Part shown: positions 25,700 to 33,531 of the stretch, piece by piece
Layout: each line of letters begins with the position of its first letter
Position numbering within the stretch: the first letter of the stretch is position 1
NCBI GenBank assembly: GCA_035765105.1
Contig: DASTYG010000048.1
Coordinates: 1-64,000 of the forward strand
DNA: 64,000 nt
Source: Glycomyces sp035765105
GTDB taxonomy: Bacteria; Actinomycetota; Actinomycetes; Mycobacteriales; Micromonosporaceae
Reading direction: 5' to 3'
Position numbers and translations under genes: made by a program
The notes under the pieces: model-generated
Seen by the model: the letters and a program-made list of their open reading frames with translations, nothing else
The model's database searches: none
Told to the model about the DNA's origin: nothing

Positions 25700-25732
25700 G
25701 GTGAACATACGGTGAATTCACGGTGAATTGAT
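25700..25732 (+). promoter_or_regulatory. PHO box: three 11-base direct repeats
   Basis: GGTGAACATAC, GGTGAATTCAC, GGTGAATTGAT, contiguous and in exact 11-base phase. Read on the minus strand each contains the TTCACC core of the actinomycete PhoP-binding direct repeat unit. It lies about 165-195 bases upstream of the PhoU-like/Pi transporter operon; a further single GTTCACC occurs at 25798. The whole 25622-25896 gap is AT-rich and holds no gene. Confidence 0.75.
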
Positions 25733-25896
25733 GTGTAACCCCAGCTTAGAGCGGTTACGTGTACCTGCACACAGCTGTCTTCGGGCTATTGGAACCAGTT
25801 CACCCAGGTGTTACTTTCGGCAGGATAATTTCCCGCCGTCCTGCGACCGGATCGGTACAGTGAGGACAGCCTGACGACGAAAGACCGAGGTGCCCA

Positions 25897-26526
25897 GTGC
25901 CATTCTCGCTGAAACCTCAAGACGACGCGTTCTACGCCTTCTTCACCGAGGCCGCCGAGAACATCCAGCGAGGCGTCGCGATCCTCTCCGAACTGGGCGA
26001 CGACAAGCCCGAGTTCCAGTCGATCTCCGAACGCCTCGTCGACGTCGAACACGACAACGACCAGCTCACGCACAGCCTCTTCAACAAGATCAACTCGACG
26101 TTCGTCACCCCGATGGACCGCACCGACCTGTACCAGCTCGCGGGCAAGCTCGACGACGTCATCGACCACATCGAGGCCGCCGCCAACCTCGTCTACCTCT
26201 ACGGCCTCTCCGAGCTGCCCACCCTCCCGCGCGAGATGATCGAGCAGATCACCGTGCTCTCCTCCCAGGCCGAACTGCTCCTCAAGTACATGCCGAAGCT
26301 CAAGGGCCTCAGCAAGACCATGAAGGAGTACTGGGTCGAGTGCAACCGCCTGGAGAACGACGGCGACCGCGCTTACCGCATGCTCCTGGTGCGCCTGTAC
26401 TCCGGCGAGTACGAGGACCTCACCGTCATGAAGCTCAAGGAGGTCGCCGACGAGCTCGAAGCCGCCTGCGACGCCTTCGAACACGTCAGCAACGTGATCG
26501 AGACCGTCTACGTCAAGGAATCCTGA
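25897..26526 (+). CDS. DUF47 / PhoU-like protein
   Basis: 209 aa, all helical. Begins MPFSLKPQDDAFYAFFTEAA, with the later DVEHDNDQLTHSLFNKINST (the ExxxDxxxxx metal-binding pattern of PhoU-like proteins) and MDRTDLYQLAGKLDDVIDHI, both hallmarks of the DUF47 family that is generally encoded just before PiT transporters. It probably modulates the transporter. It ends 2 bases before the TTG start of the transporter gene; the PHO box upstream implies phosphate-dependent control. Confidence 0.9.
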   Translation: MPFSLKPQDDAFYAFFTEAAENIQRGVAILSELGDDKPEFQSISERLVDVEHDNDQLTHSLFNKINSTFVTPMDRTDLYQLAGKLDDVIDHIEAAANLVYLYGLSELPTLPREMIEQITVLSSQAELLLKYMPKLKGLSKTMKEYWVECNRLENDGDRAYRMLLVRLYSGEYEDLTVMKLKEVADELEAACDAFEHVSNVIETVYVKES

Positions 26527-26528
26527 CC

Positions 26529-27527
26529 TTGGACGCCAACCTCATAGCGGTGATCGTGGCCGTCGGCGCGGCCTTGATGTTCGCCTTCACCAACGGATTC
26601 CACGACTCGGCGAACGCGATCGCCACCTCCATCTCCACCCGGGCGCTCAAACCCCGCACCGCACTGGCGATGGCCGCCGTCGGCAACTTCGTCGGCGCCT
26701 ACCTCGGCGGCGAGGTCGCCAAGACCGTGGCCGACGGCCTGGTCGAACTCCCCATCGGCATGGACGGCCTCATCATCGTCGTGGCCGGCGTGCTCGGCTC
26801 CATCGGCTGGAACTACATCGCCTGGTGGTTCGGCTGGCCCATCTCCGCCTCCCACTCCCTGCTCGGCGGGGTCGCCGGAGCCACCCTCGTCGGCGGCGCC
26901 ACCGTCCTGTGGGGCGGGCTGCTCACCAAGGTCGCCCTCCCGACCGTCATCTCGCCCCTGGTCGGCTTCACGCTCGGCTTCATCGTGATGATCGCGGTCT
27001 ACTGGATCTTCCGCAAGGGCCGCCCCGACAAGCTCAACCGCGGCTTCCGCCACGCCCAGACCGTCTCGGCCGCCGCCATGGCCGTCGGCCACGGCATGCA
27101 GGACGCCGCCAAGACGATGGGCATCATCGTCCTGGCCCTCTACGTCGGCGGCTACCAGGAGAGCGCGAGCCACATCGACTGGTGGGTCTACATCGCCGCG
27201 GCCGCCGCCCTCGCGCTCGGCACGTACCAGGGCGGTTGGCGCATCATCAAGACCCTCGGCCGCAAGATCATCGACCTGCACCCCCCGCAGGGGTTCGCGG
27301 CCGAGACCGTGGCCTCGGCGGTGCTGTTCGTCAACACCCAGATCGGCGCCCCGATCTCCACCACCCACATCATCACCTCCTCGATCATGGGCGTCGGCTC
27401 CACCGGCGGCAAGCGGGCCGTCCGCTGGGGCGTGGCGCGCACGATCGTCATGGCCTGGATCCTGACCTTCCCCACCGCGGGCCTGGTCGGCGCGCTGATG
27501 TACTTCCCCATCAGCTGGATCTTCTAG
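26529..27527 (+). CDS. pit: Inorganic phosphate transporter, PiT family
   Basis: 332 aa with about ten membrane helices. The two inverted PiT signatures are seen: FAFTNGFHDSANAIATSIST (N-terminal, about 15-35) and AVGHGMQDAAKTMGIIVLAL (about 175-195), plus WPISASHSLLGGVAGATLV and its mate GAPISTTHIITSSIMGVGS. It imports phosphate, probably as metal phosphate, using the proton gradient. The TTG start at 26529 has AAGGA about 9 bases upstream inside the end of the PhoU-like gene. Co-transcribed with that gene. Confidence 0.93.
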   Translation: MDANLIAVIVAVGAALMFAFTNGFHDSANAIATSISTRALKPRTALAMAAVGNFVGAYLGGEVAKTVADGLVELPIGMDGLIIVVAGVLGSIGWNYIAWWFGWPISASHSLLGGVAGATLVGGATVLWGGLLTKVALPTVISPLVGFTLGFIVMIAVYWIFRKGRPDKLNRGFRHAQTVSAAAMAVGHGMQDAAKTMGIIVLALYVGGYQESASHIDWWVYIAAAAALALGTYQGGWRIIKTLGRKIIDLHPPQGFAAETVASAVLFVNTQIGAPISTTHIITSSIMGVGSTGGKRAVRWGVARTIVMAWILTFPTAGLVGALMYFPISWIF

Positions 27528-27620
27528 GGCGTCCGGCGGCCCCGCCGGGGGCCGCCGAACCCGACGCCGATTCGCGCATTGCGCTGGGAACGGCCCCACG
27601 CTTCGGCTAGCGTGGGGCTT

Positions 27621-28370
27621 ATGTCCATCCAGCGCTACGGGAAATGGGACTTCAGGGCCGTCGACCGCGCCTCGGCCGCCCGGGCCCGAGCCCGCCTCAG
27701 GGAGCAGGGCGCGCCGGCCGAGCCCGAGCGCGCCGCGGCCGTGGTGCTGCTGCGGGAGGCGCCCCTGCGCGTCTTCCTGCTGCGGCACACGGCGAAGGAG
27801 CCGTTCGGGGCGGTGGTCGAGCGCGGCGGCGGGCAGACGGAGACGGTGCGCGAGCGCTGGGCGGCCGACGCCGAGAACGCCGAGGGGCCGCGGCGCCCGC
27901 GCAGCAGCCGCTACGGCTTCCCCGCCGGGCGGCACAAGCCCGACGACCCCGACGTGGCGATGACCGGCGTGCGCGAGGTCGAGGAGGAGACCGGCGCGAT
28001 GGTGGCCCTCCAGCGCGCCTGGTCGCGCTGGATCACTCCCGAGTACGAGCCGGTCCGCTTCGACGCCTGGATCTACGTGGCGACCCTCGCGGAGGGCTTC
28101 CAGCCGCGCATCCGGGTGCGCGAACCGGAGTACGCGACGTGGATCGGCCCCGAGCAGGCCGTGTGCCAGTACGGCGGGCAGATGTCGATGCCGGAGGCGA
28201 CGACGCTGGCGGAGCTGAGCCGCTACTCGACCGTCGGCGAGGTCTTCGCGGCGGCCGAGCAGCGCGACATGTCGCCGGTCCTGCCGCGCCTGAACACGAA
28301 CAGCGACCGCCCCCGCCTGGTGCTCCCGGGCGAGGAGGGCTACCCGACGGCCGCCCTCTCCCACGCCTGA
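27621..28370 (+). CDS. NUDIX hydrolase
   Basis: 249 aa. The Nudix helix is TGVREVEEETGAMV (REVEEETG, about residues 115-125), preceded by FPAGRHKPDDPDVA giving the G near the start of the box with a slightly longer spacing than usual. An early stretch AAVVLLREAPLRVFLLRHTA is the first strand pair of the fold. It resembles the eukaryote-type Nudt19-like group of hydrolases acting on CoA derivatives or nucleoside diphosphates; the exact substrate is unknown. Convergent with mshD, with a 12-base gap. Confidence 0.85.
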   Translation: MSIQRYGKWDFRAVDRASAARARARLREQGAPAEPERAAAVVLLREAPLRVFLLRHTAKEPFGAVVERGGGQTETVRERWAADAENAEGPRRPRSSRYGFPAGRHKPDDPDVAMTGVREVEEETGAMVALQRAWSRWITPEYEPVRFDAWIYVATLAEGFQPRIRVREPEYATWIGPEQAVCQYGGQMSMPEATTLAELSRYSTVGEVFAAAEQRDMSPVLPRLNTNSDRPRLVLPGEEGYPTAALSHA

Positions 28371-28382
28371 GCGGGCGGGCCT

Positions 28383-29325
28383 AGGTGGTTCCGTCCAGGC
28401 GCTTCGCCCACTGGACGTCCGAGCGGGCGAGGTCGAAGCCCTGCGAGCGGTACAGCGCGACCGCGCGGCCGTTGGACTCGTCGACGTAGAGGTCGACCTG
28501 CCGGAGGCCGCGGGCGGCCAGATGCGCCAGCCCCGCCAGCGTCAGGACCTTCCCCAGGCCGGTGCCCTGGGCGCGCGGGTCGATGCCGAGCACGTAGATC
28601 TCGCCGACGCCGTCCTCGGCCTTCGTCCAGTGGAACCCGAGCATGCCCTCGGCGTCCTCGGCGACGATGAGGCCCTCGGGGTCGAACCACGGCTCGGCCA
28701 GGCGGTCCCGCAGGTCCCCGGCCGTCCAGCGGCCCTGCTCGGGATGGTCGGCGAAGGCCGCGGCGTTGACCCGCAGCCACTCGGCGTCGTCCTCGCCGGG
28801 CCTGAAGGCCCGCAACGACACTCCCTCGGGCAGGCCCACCGCGGCCGCGGCGCCCCTCGGCCAGTCCTCCGGCGCCCCGGCGGGCCACGCCGAGGGCCAC
28901 GCGAAGCCCTCCATGCTCCGGCCGAGCTTGAACAGCACGCGGTCCCGCTCGAATCCCTCCGAAGTGGCCAGGGCCCTCGCGGCGGGCAGATCGCCGTGCG
29001 CCCATACCCTCAAATGAGTGATCTCCGCCTCAAGCGAGGCGACGACCTCCCGGAGGAGCGCGCGGCCCGTACCGCGCCGCCGGTGGTCCGGGTCGACCGC
29101 CAGCTCGGCCGAAGCGTCCGCGCCGACGGTCTCGACCTGGGCGTAACCGATGACGTCCTCATCATGGGGCACAACGATATGCGTGCGCTCCGGCGAGGCG
29201 GGACGGGAGAGCCCGAGCGTGGTCTGCTCGTTGAACGGCTCGATGCCGTCCGCCTGGGCGCACCGATGTGCAAGGGTAACGATCTTGTGAATATCTCGAC
29301 CCGAGAGTGAAGCATGTTGCGACAT
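28383..29325 (-). CDS. mshD: Mycothiol synthase
   Basis: 314 aa with two GNAT domains in tandem (about 1-140 and 155-314). Seen: first acetyl-CoA loop DPDHRRRGTGRALL, second DPRAQGTGLGKVLTLAGLAH, and the mycothiol synthase-type segment LRVNAAAFADHPEQGRWTAG and FDPEGLIVAED. MshD acetylates the cysteinyl amine of Cys-GlcN-Ins in the last step of mycothiol synthesis, the main low-molecular thiol of actinobacteria. The stop is read at 28383; the coding end LDGTT is as in this family. The divergent region upstream is short (about 20 bases to a plus-strand terminator at 29345). Confidence 0.92.
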
Positions 29326-29344
29326 TCAGCTACTCTAGGTGCCT

Positions 29345-29380
29345 GGACTCAGCACCGTGCCGGGGTGCTGAGTCCTTTTT
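29345..29380 (+). terminator. Strong intrinsic terminator with no obvious gene
   Basis: GGACTCAGCACC, 7-base loop, GGTGCTGAGTCC followed by TTTTT on the plus strand: a 12-bp perfect stem and T-tract. On this strand nothing coding lies upstream for about 1 kb (only the antisense of mshD), so it may end a small RNA starting near the mshD promoter. On the minus strand the T-tract is absent, so it is not a good terminator for tRNA-Ser. Confidence 0.7.
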
Positions 29381-29424
29381 CGTGCGCGGAGGCCGTACGA
29401 CCCGGCTCGCGGGCGTCACGGCGG

Positions 29425-29516
<92 letters not shown>

Positions 29517-29593
29517 GGGCATTCGCAAATCTACCAAACGGCCGCGGGCGCTCCGCCCGCCAGGACCGGGGCCGCTCGGGGCGGCGGCGCGGG

Positions 29594-30433
29594 TCAGTCC
29601 CGCTGCACGCAGCAGGTCGAGCAGGTGCCGCAACCGTCGATGGTGAACGCCAGGCAGCAGGTGTGGCGCTGGTAGAGCAGCCGGCCGTGCTCGTCGGCGG
29701 ACACGTCCACCAGGTCGGCGACGTCGAAGGCGTCCAGCAGCCGCTTCGCGATGTGCTCGGCGGGCTCGCGCCCGGCGCTCGAGCAGTTGGCGGTGGCGTA
29801 GGCGATGCCGGAGGCCAAGGACCCCAGCAGCGTGCGCCGCCCGATGCGGACCTCGCGCCGGATCGCCTCCAGCACCGGGTCGAGGTGCGCGTCGAACAGC
29901 GAGGCGCGCATCCGCTCCAGCAGCGCGTCCTCGTCCGCGACGACCTCGACGCCGGGCGTCCCCGCCGGCGCGTCGCCGCGCAGGGCCGCGAACCGGGGCC
30001 GGATCTGCCGGCCCGAGAACATCGGCTCCTCGTCGCTGATGGTGAAGACGAAGTTGTCGGCCTCCAGCAGCGGCACGCGCCGCGCCGAGATGTAGCCGAG
30101 GACGGCGGGCACGAGCACCCAGTAGCAGTAGGTCTTCCAGGCGAGCGCGGCCGAGGCGTGCGACGAGCCGCCCCAGAGCCGGGCCGAGTCGGCCAGCAGC
30201 TCGCCGATGCGGCTGCCGTCGGCGAGGGCAGAGCCGGGCAGGTCGACGCCCGCCGGGGCCGCCACGCCGTCGAGCCACGGGCGCATGCCCCGCAGCGGGT
30301 GGGGGCCGTGACGGCGCTCGACGCGATCGGCCGCGGTGCGCAGCGGCGCGGCGAGGCTGGGGAAGGAGGGGTGCTGCGGGACGAATTCCCGCACGTCGGA
30401 GCGTCGGAGATCGACGGCGGCGGCGCTCAGCAC
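29594..30433 (-). CDS. FhuF-type ferric reductase with [2Fe-2S] C-terminus
   Basis: 279 aa. The C-terminus YQRHTCCLAFTIDG, then CGTCSTCC, is the CC-x(8-10)-C-x2-C [2Fe-2S] binding motif of FhuF-type siderophore-iron reductases; the body is the FhuF/IucA-like soluble domain (e.g. WKTYCYWVLVPAVLGYISAR). It would reduce ferric siderophores in the cytoplasm. GTG at 30433 is chosen: GGAGGG lies 6 bases upstream, and it overlaps the stop of an 11-residue upstream ORF. An iron box at 30481-30499 shows control by the DtxR-type iron regulator. A TTG at 30469 is also in frame but has poor spacing. Confidence 0.82.
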   Translation of the reverse strand: MLSAAAVDLRRSDVREFVPQHPSFPSLAAPLRTAADRVERRHGPHPLRGMRPWLDGVAAPAGVDLPGSALADGSRIGELLADSARLWGGSSHASAALAWKTYCYWVLVPAVLGYISARRVPLLEADNFVFTISDEEPMFSGRQIRPRFAALRGDAPAGTPGVEVVADEDALLERMRASLFDAHLDPVLEAIRREVRIGRRTLLGSLASGIAYATANCSSAGREPAEHIAKRLLDAFDVADLVDVSADEHGRLLYQRHTCCLAFTIDGCGTCSTCCVQRD

Positions 30434-30462
30434 GCGAGGCCCTCCACGCATGCGAAATCCAT
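30427..30462 (-). CDS. Possible 11-residue leader ORF overlapping the FhuF-type start
   Basis: ATG at 30462 lies 7 bases after GAGGGG and reads MDFACVEGLAC then TGA; the stop overlaps the GTG start of the reductase in GTGCTGA. Two of eleven residues are cysteine. The arrangement would couple translation of the reductase to that of the peptide. It may be a regulatory leader or merely chance; no family can be assigned. Confidence 0.4.
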   Translation of the reverse strand: MDFACVEGLAC

Positions 30463-30480
30463 CGTCCAACCCCTCTCAGG

Positions 30481-30499
30481 TAAGGCTGGGCTAACCTTA
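30481..30499 (-). promoter_or_regulatory. Iron box (IdeR/DmdR1/DtxR-type operator)
   Basis: 19-base TAAGGCTGGGCTAACCTTA, close to the consensus TWAGGTTAGSCTWACCTWA, embedded in 10-bp perfect arms TCAGGTAAGG...CCTTACCTGA (30476-30504). It sits 18 bases upstream of the leader ORF, where a bound repressor would cover the promoter of the FhuF-type gene. Confidence 0.85.
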
Positions 30500-30563
30500 C
30501 CTGATTCGAACTGGGGAATGTCAGGGAGCTGACAGACATGCCGGGGGCCCGGTGCTAGAAAAA

Positions 30564-30624
30564 GCGAGGTGCTGCGGTGGTGAGCGTCGCCGAGTCGGGA
30601 TGAGTTGCACAGCACCTCGCCTTT
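30564..30624 (-). ncRNA. Long-stem structured element with T-tract
   Basis: GCGAGGTGCTG (30564-30574) and its perfect complement CAGCACCTCGC (30610-30620) enclose 35 bases. Read on the minus strand the stem is followed by TTTTTCTAG (30555-30563), like an intrinsic terminator with a large loop. No coding gene ends here on that strand, so it may terminate a small RNA or a leader that begins near 30700. Function unknown. Confidence 0.4.
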
Positions 30625-30720
30625 ACCGCTCCGAGTCTGCCCGCTCTGCCGGGCCTCCCGTCGCACACGAGGTGCGACCAGCGGCGGCGGCCCCGTCCGG
30701 CTCTGGCACGCTTGGCGTTC

Positions 30721-31479
30721 ATGACCAAGCAGTCGGCCCCCGTCATACGGCGCGAGATCGTCATCGTCCTCGCCCTGTCCCTCGGCGCCTCGGCGATCTG
30801 GGCCGTGGTGAGCTTCATAGGCACCCTCACCGAGCCCGGCGGCCTGGCCGAGTCGGTCCAGACCATGAACAGCGCCCGCGCCGAGGCCGAGCGCCCCTGG
30901 CTGGACCTCGCCCGGCAGCTGGTGAGCCTGACGCTCGCCATGGCCCCCGTGGCGCTGGCGCTCCACCTCCTGTCCCTCGACCGCGGCGACCCCTTCCGCC
31001 TCATCGGCCTCGACGGCCGCCGCCCCGGCTTCGACCTCCTCGGCGGCGCGGTCCTCGCCGCCGCGATCGGCATCCCCGGCCTGGGCCTGTACTTCGCGGC
31101 CCGCGCGCTGGGACTGAACGCGACGATCGCCGCCGCGAACCTCAACGACGTGTGGTGGGCGATCCCGGTCCTGGTCCTGGCGGCGCTGAAGAACGCCGTC
31201 CTCGAAGAGGTCGTCGGCGTCGGCTACCTGGTGACCCGGCTGCGCCAGCTCGCCTGGGGCCCCGTCGCGATCGTCGCCGCCCACGCGCTCCTGCGCGGCA
31301 CCTACCACCTCTACCAGGGCCTCGGCGGCTTCATCGGCAACGTCGTGATGGGGGCGGTGTTCGCCCTCGTGTTCCTGCGCTGGAAGCGCACCGGGCCTCT
31401 GGTGGTGGCCCACCTCATCCTCGACATCGTGGCCTTCGTGGGGTACCTCGCGGTCGCCCCGCACGTGAGCTGGCTCTGA
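30721..31479 (+). CDS. CPBP family intramembrane metalloprotease
   Basis: 252 aa, about seven membrane helices. CPBP (Abi/Rce1-like) motifs: motif 1 KNAVLEEVVGVGYLVTRLR (EE followed by the arginine; the usual EExxxR has a longer gap here), motif 2 LLRGTYHLYQGLGGFIGNV (H in the YHLYQG place) and motif 3 LVVAHLILDIVAFVGYL (H..D). The active site is thus probably intact. In actinomycetes these proteases process prenylated or membrane peptides and bacteriocin immunity, but its substrate is unknown. No neighbouring peptide precursor is apparent. Confidence 0.88.
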   Translation: MTKQSAPVIRREIVIVLALSLGASAIWAVVSFIGTLTEPGGLAESVQTMNSARAEAERPWLDLARQLVSLTLAMAPVALALHLLSLDRGDPFRLIGLDGRRPGFDLLGGAVLAAAIGIPGLGLYFAARALGLNATIAAANLNDVWWAIPVLVLAALKNAVLEEVVGVGYLVTRLRQLAWGPVAIVAAHALLRGTYHLYQGLGGFIGNVVMGAVFALVFLRWKRTGPLVVAHLILDIVAFVGYLAVAPHVSWL

Positions 31480-31559
31480 ACGACGGGAACCCGCTTCTCA
31501 TGCACGAGCGCGTACCGGTATGCTCGTTTCTCGGTACGTGCCCATGCCGGGTTCGTCCA

Positions 31560-31650
31560 GGAGGATTCGCATAGTGGCCTAGTGCGCCCGCCTGCTAAGC
31601 GGGTTTCGGTTGATAGCCGATCATGGGTTCAAATCCCATATCCTCCGCCA
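31560..31650 (+). tRNA. tRNA-Ser (anticodon GCT)
   Basis: Plus-strand, 91 nt with CCA. Acceptor GGAGGAT pairs with ATCCTCC, anticodon loop CTGCTAA (GCT), extended variable arm, T-loop GGTTCAAATCC, encoded CCA at 31648-31650. Decodes AGU/AGC. A 9-bp inverted repeat (ACCTGCGGG at 31663 with CCCGCAGGT ending 31704) follows, perhaps its terminator. Confidence 0.95.
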
Positions 31651-31771
31651 CATGGCTTGTTGACCTGCGGGAACGCTGTCACGACGGACGGCTTCCCCGC
31701 AGGTGCCTCCACGACCGACTCGTCGTCCCACTCGACCCCGCCGACCGCTTCGAGCCGGAACGGCCCGCCCC

Positions 31772-32257
31772 TCAGTCGAGTTCTTCTGCCACGGCCCGCG
31801 CCTCGGCCGCTTGGATCTCCGCCGCCCGGCGCTGGTACTCCGCGATCAGCGCCAGCTCCTCAGTGGTGTACTCGGCGTTGAGTTCACCGAGGCCGGCCAT
31901 CAGGCCGCTGAAAAGCCGCCCGATCCTGGCCGCGCCCTCCTCGGTGGCGACGACGGCGACCTTGCGTCCGTCGCTGGGGTGCGGCTCGCGGGTGATGAAC
32001 CCCTTGCTTTCGAGCCGGTCCAGGACGTCGCTGATCGAGTTCTTCGCCATGCCGGTGTGCCCGGCGAGGTCGCCCACCGAAGGGTGGTCGTGCCTGCGCA
32101 CGAGTTCCAGCACCTTCTCCTCGGTCGGACCGAGGCCCACGCGCCGGGACAGGTTCTCGTGGAAGAGGACCATCGCCGTGCTCAGGTGCCGACCGGAATC
32201 CGCCAGGGCTCCGAGCACCTCGGACCGGGCGGGGTCCTCGCGCGTTGACGAGCTCAT
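31772..32257 (-). CDS. MarR family transcriptional regulator
   Basis: 161 aa. Winged helix typical of MarR: GLGPTEEKVLELVRRHDHPS (helices 1-2), DLAGHTGMAKNSISDVLDRL (recognition helix), then wing LESKGFITREPHPSDGRKVA with the conserved DxR. It is divergent from the FAD-monooxygenase operon with an inverted repeat in the 62-base gap and so probably represses it and itself. The inducer is unknown, but monooxygenase and oxidase targets suggest an aromatic or antibiotic-like compound. Confidence 0.9.
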   Translation of the reverse strand: MSSSTREDPARSEVLGALADSGRHLSTAMVLFHENLSRRVGLGPTEEKVLELVRRHDHPSVGDLAGHTGMAKNSISDVLDRLESKGFITREPHPSDGRKVAVVATEEGAARIGRLFSGLMAGLGELNAEYTTEELALIAEYQRRAAEIQAAEARAVAEELD

Positions 32258-32277
32258 GGCACCATGCTACCTTTCAG

Positions 32278-32293
32278 TCGTTCGCTCGAACGA
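32278..32293. promoter_or_regulatory. MarR operator-like palindrome
   Basis: TCGTTCG-CT-CGAACGA, perfect 7-bp arms, with a second weaker copy GAACGAACTAATTCATTC just after it (32287-32304). It lies in the 62-base divergent gap between the MarR gene and the monooxygenase gene, where it would overlap both promoters. Confidence 0.7.
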
Positions 32294-32319
32294 ACTAATT
32301 CATTCGACCGGGAAGTTAC

Positions 32320-33531
32320 ATGAAGATTCTCATTATTGGCGGCGGCATAGCAGGTTCCACACTCGCCCTCGCCCTGCGCCGGGCCGGCCTGGACGACATC
32401 ACCGTCGCGGAAGCGCGCGCCGGCCTCGGCGACACGGGCGGCGCCTTCCTGACGCTGGCCCCGAACGGGGTCAACGCGCTGCGCTCGATCGGGCTCGGGG
32501 ACGTGCCGGAGGCCGCCGGCGGGTTCGAGCTGTCGGGCCTGGACTTCCACAACGCTCGCGGACGCAGGATCGCCGAGCTCCCCGGAGAAGACGACGCGGC
32601 GAAATACGGGGCCCGCGGCGTCGTGCTCAGACGCGCCCGGCTGCACGACGAGCTCGCTTCCCGCGCCCGGCGGGCGGGCACGCCCTTCCTGTTCGACGCC
32701 CGCCTCACCGGGCTCCGCGAGCGGTCCGAGGGCCTCACGGCGGTGTTCGAGGACGGCCGCGCCGTCGACGCCGACGCCGTCATCGGCGCCGACGGGATCT
32801 GGTCCGCCGTACGGCGTCTCACCTGGCCGGACGCGCCGAAGCCGTCGTACACGGGCATCGTGGACTGCGGCGGCTGGGCGGACGTCGACCTGCCCGACAG
32901 CGCGCGCCAGCAGATGTATTTCGGCCGCCGGGCGTTCTTCGGCTACGCCGTCAAGGACTCGGTCGCCTACTGGTTCACCAATGTGCCGCGGGGCGATGAA
33001 CCCGGACGGCACGAGCTCGACGATCTCGACCAGGGCGCCTGGATGAGGACGATCCGGACGCTCCACGCGCAGGACCCCTCGCCGGTCCGGTCCGTGCTCG
33101 ACGCGGTCGACGAATCGCTCGGAGCATGGCCGGTGTACGACATGCCCGAGCTCGACGCGTGGGCCACCGGCACCGTGTGCCTCGTCGGCGATGCCGCGCA
33201 CGCGGTCAGTCCCTCCAGCGGGCAGGGCGCGAGCCTCGCGATCGAGGACGCCGTCGTGCTGGCGCGCCGACTGCGCGAGGCCGCGACGGTCCCGGCCGCG
33301 TTCACCGGCTTCGTCCGGGAGCGGAAGGCGCGCGCGGAGAAGATCGTGCGGTTCGGCCGCCGGATCGGCGACCGCAAGGCCTCCTCCGCCGCCGGGAGCC
33401 TCTTCCGCGACCTCACGCTCGGATTCTTCCTCCGCATGGGCGCCAAGGCGACCACCGAGCAGTACGGCTACCGCGTCCCCGATCCGCCGAACCCTCGGCG
33501 GAGCGCCGCCCCGGGAGCGGACCTTGCCTGA
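32320..33531 (+). CDS. FAD-dependent monooxygenase (aromatic hydroxylase family)
   Basis: 403 aa. Class A flavoprotein monooxygenase signatures: dinucleotide fold ILIIGGGIAGSTLALALRRA (GxGxxG), DG motif AVIGADGIWSAVRRL, and GD motif VCLVGDAAHAVSPSSGQGAS near residue 290. The reaction needs NAD(P)H and oxygen and hydroxylates phenolic or polyketide-type substrates, as in antibiotic-modifying TetX-like enzymes. The actual substrate is not known. It is the first gene of a three-gene operon; the next gene starts 8 bases before its stop. Confidence 0.9.
   Translation: MKILIIGGGIAGSTLALALRRAGLDDITVAEARAGLGDTGGAFLTLAPNGVNALRSIGLGDVPEAAGGFELSGLDFHNARGRRIAELPGEDDAAKYGARGVVLRRARLHDELASRARRAGTPFLFDARLTGLRERSEGLTAVFEDGRAVDADAVIGADGIWSAVRRLTWPDAPKPSYTGIVDCGGWADVDLPDSARQQMYFGRRAFFGYAVKDSVAYWFTNVPRGDEPGRHELDDLDQGAWMRTIRTLHAQDPSPVRSVLDAVDESLGAWPVYDMPELDAWATGTVCLVGDAAHAVSPSSGQGASLAIEDAVVLARRLREAATVPAAFTGFVRERKARAEKIVRFGRRIGDRKASSAAGSLFRDLTLGFFLRMGAKATTEQYGYRVPDPPNPRRSAAPGADLA

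Noticed and set aside
29326..29424. Terminator of tRNA-Ser (TGA)
   Set aside because: The stem at 29345 has its T-tract on the plus strand, but the tRNA is on the minus strand.
31651..31771. Integration attachment site beside tRNA-Ser (GCT)
   Set aside because: A 9-bp inverted repeat follows the tRNA, but there is no integrase and no second copy of the tRNA end was noticed.
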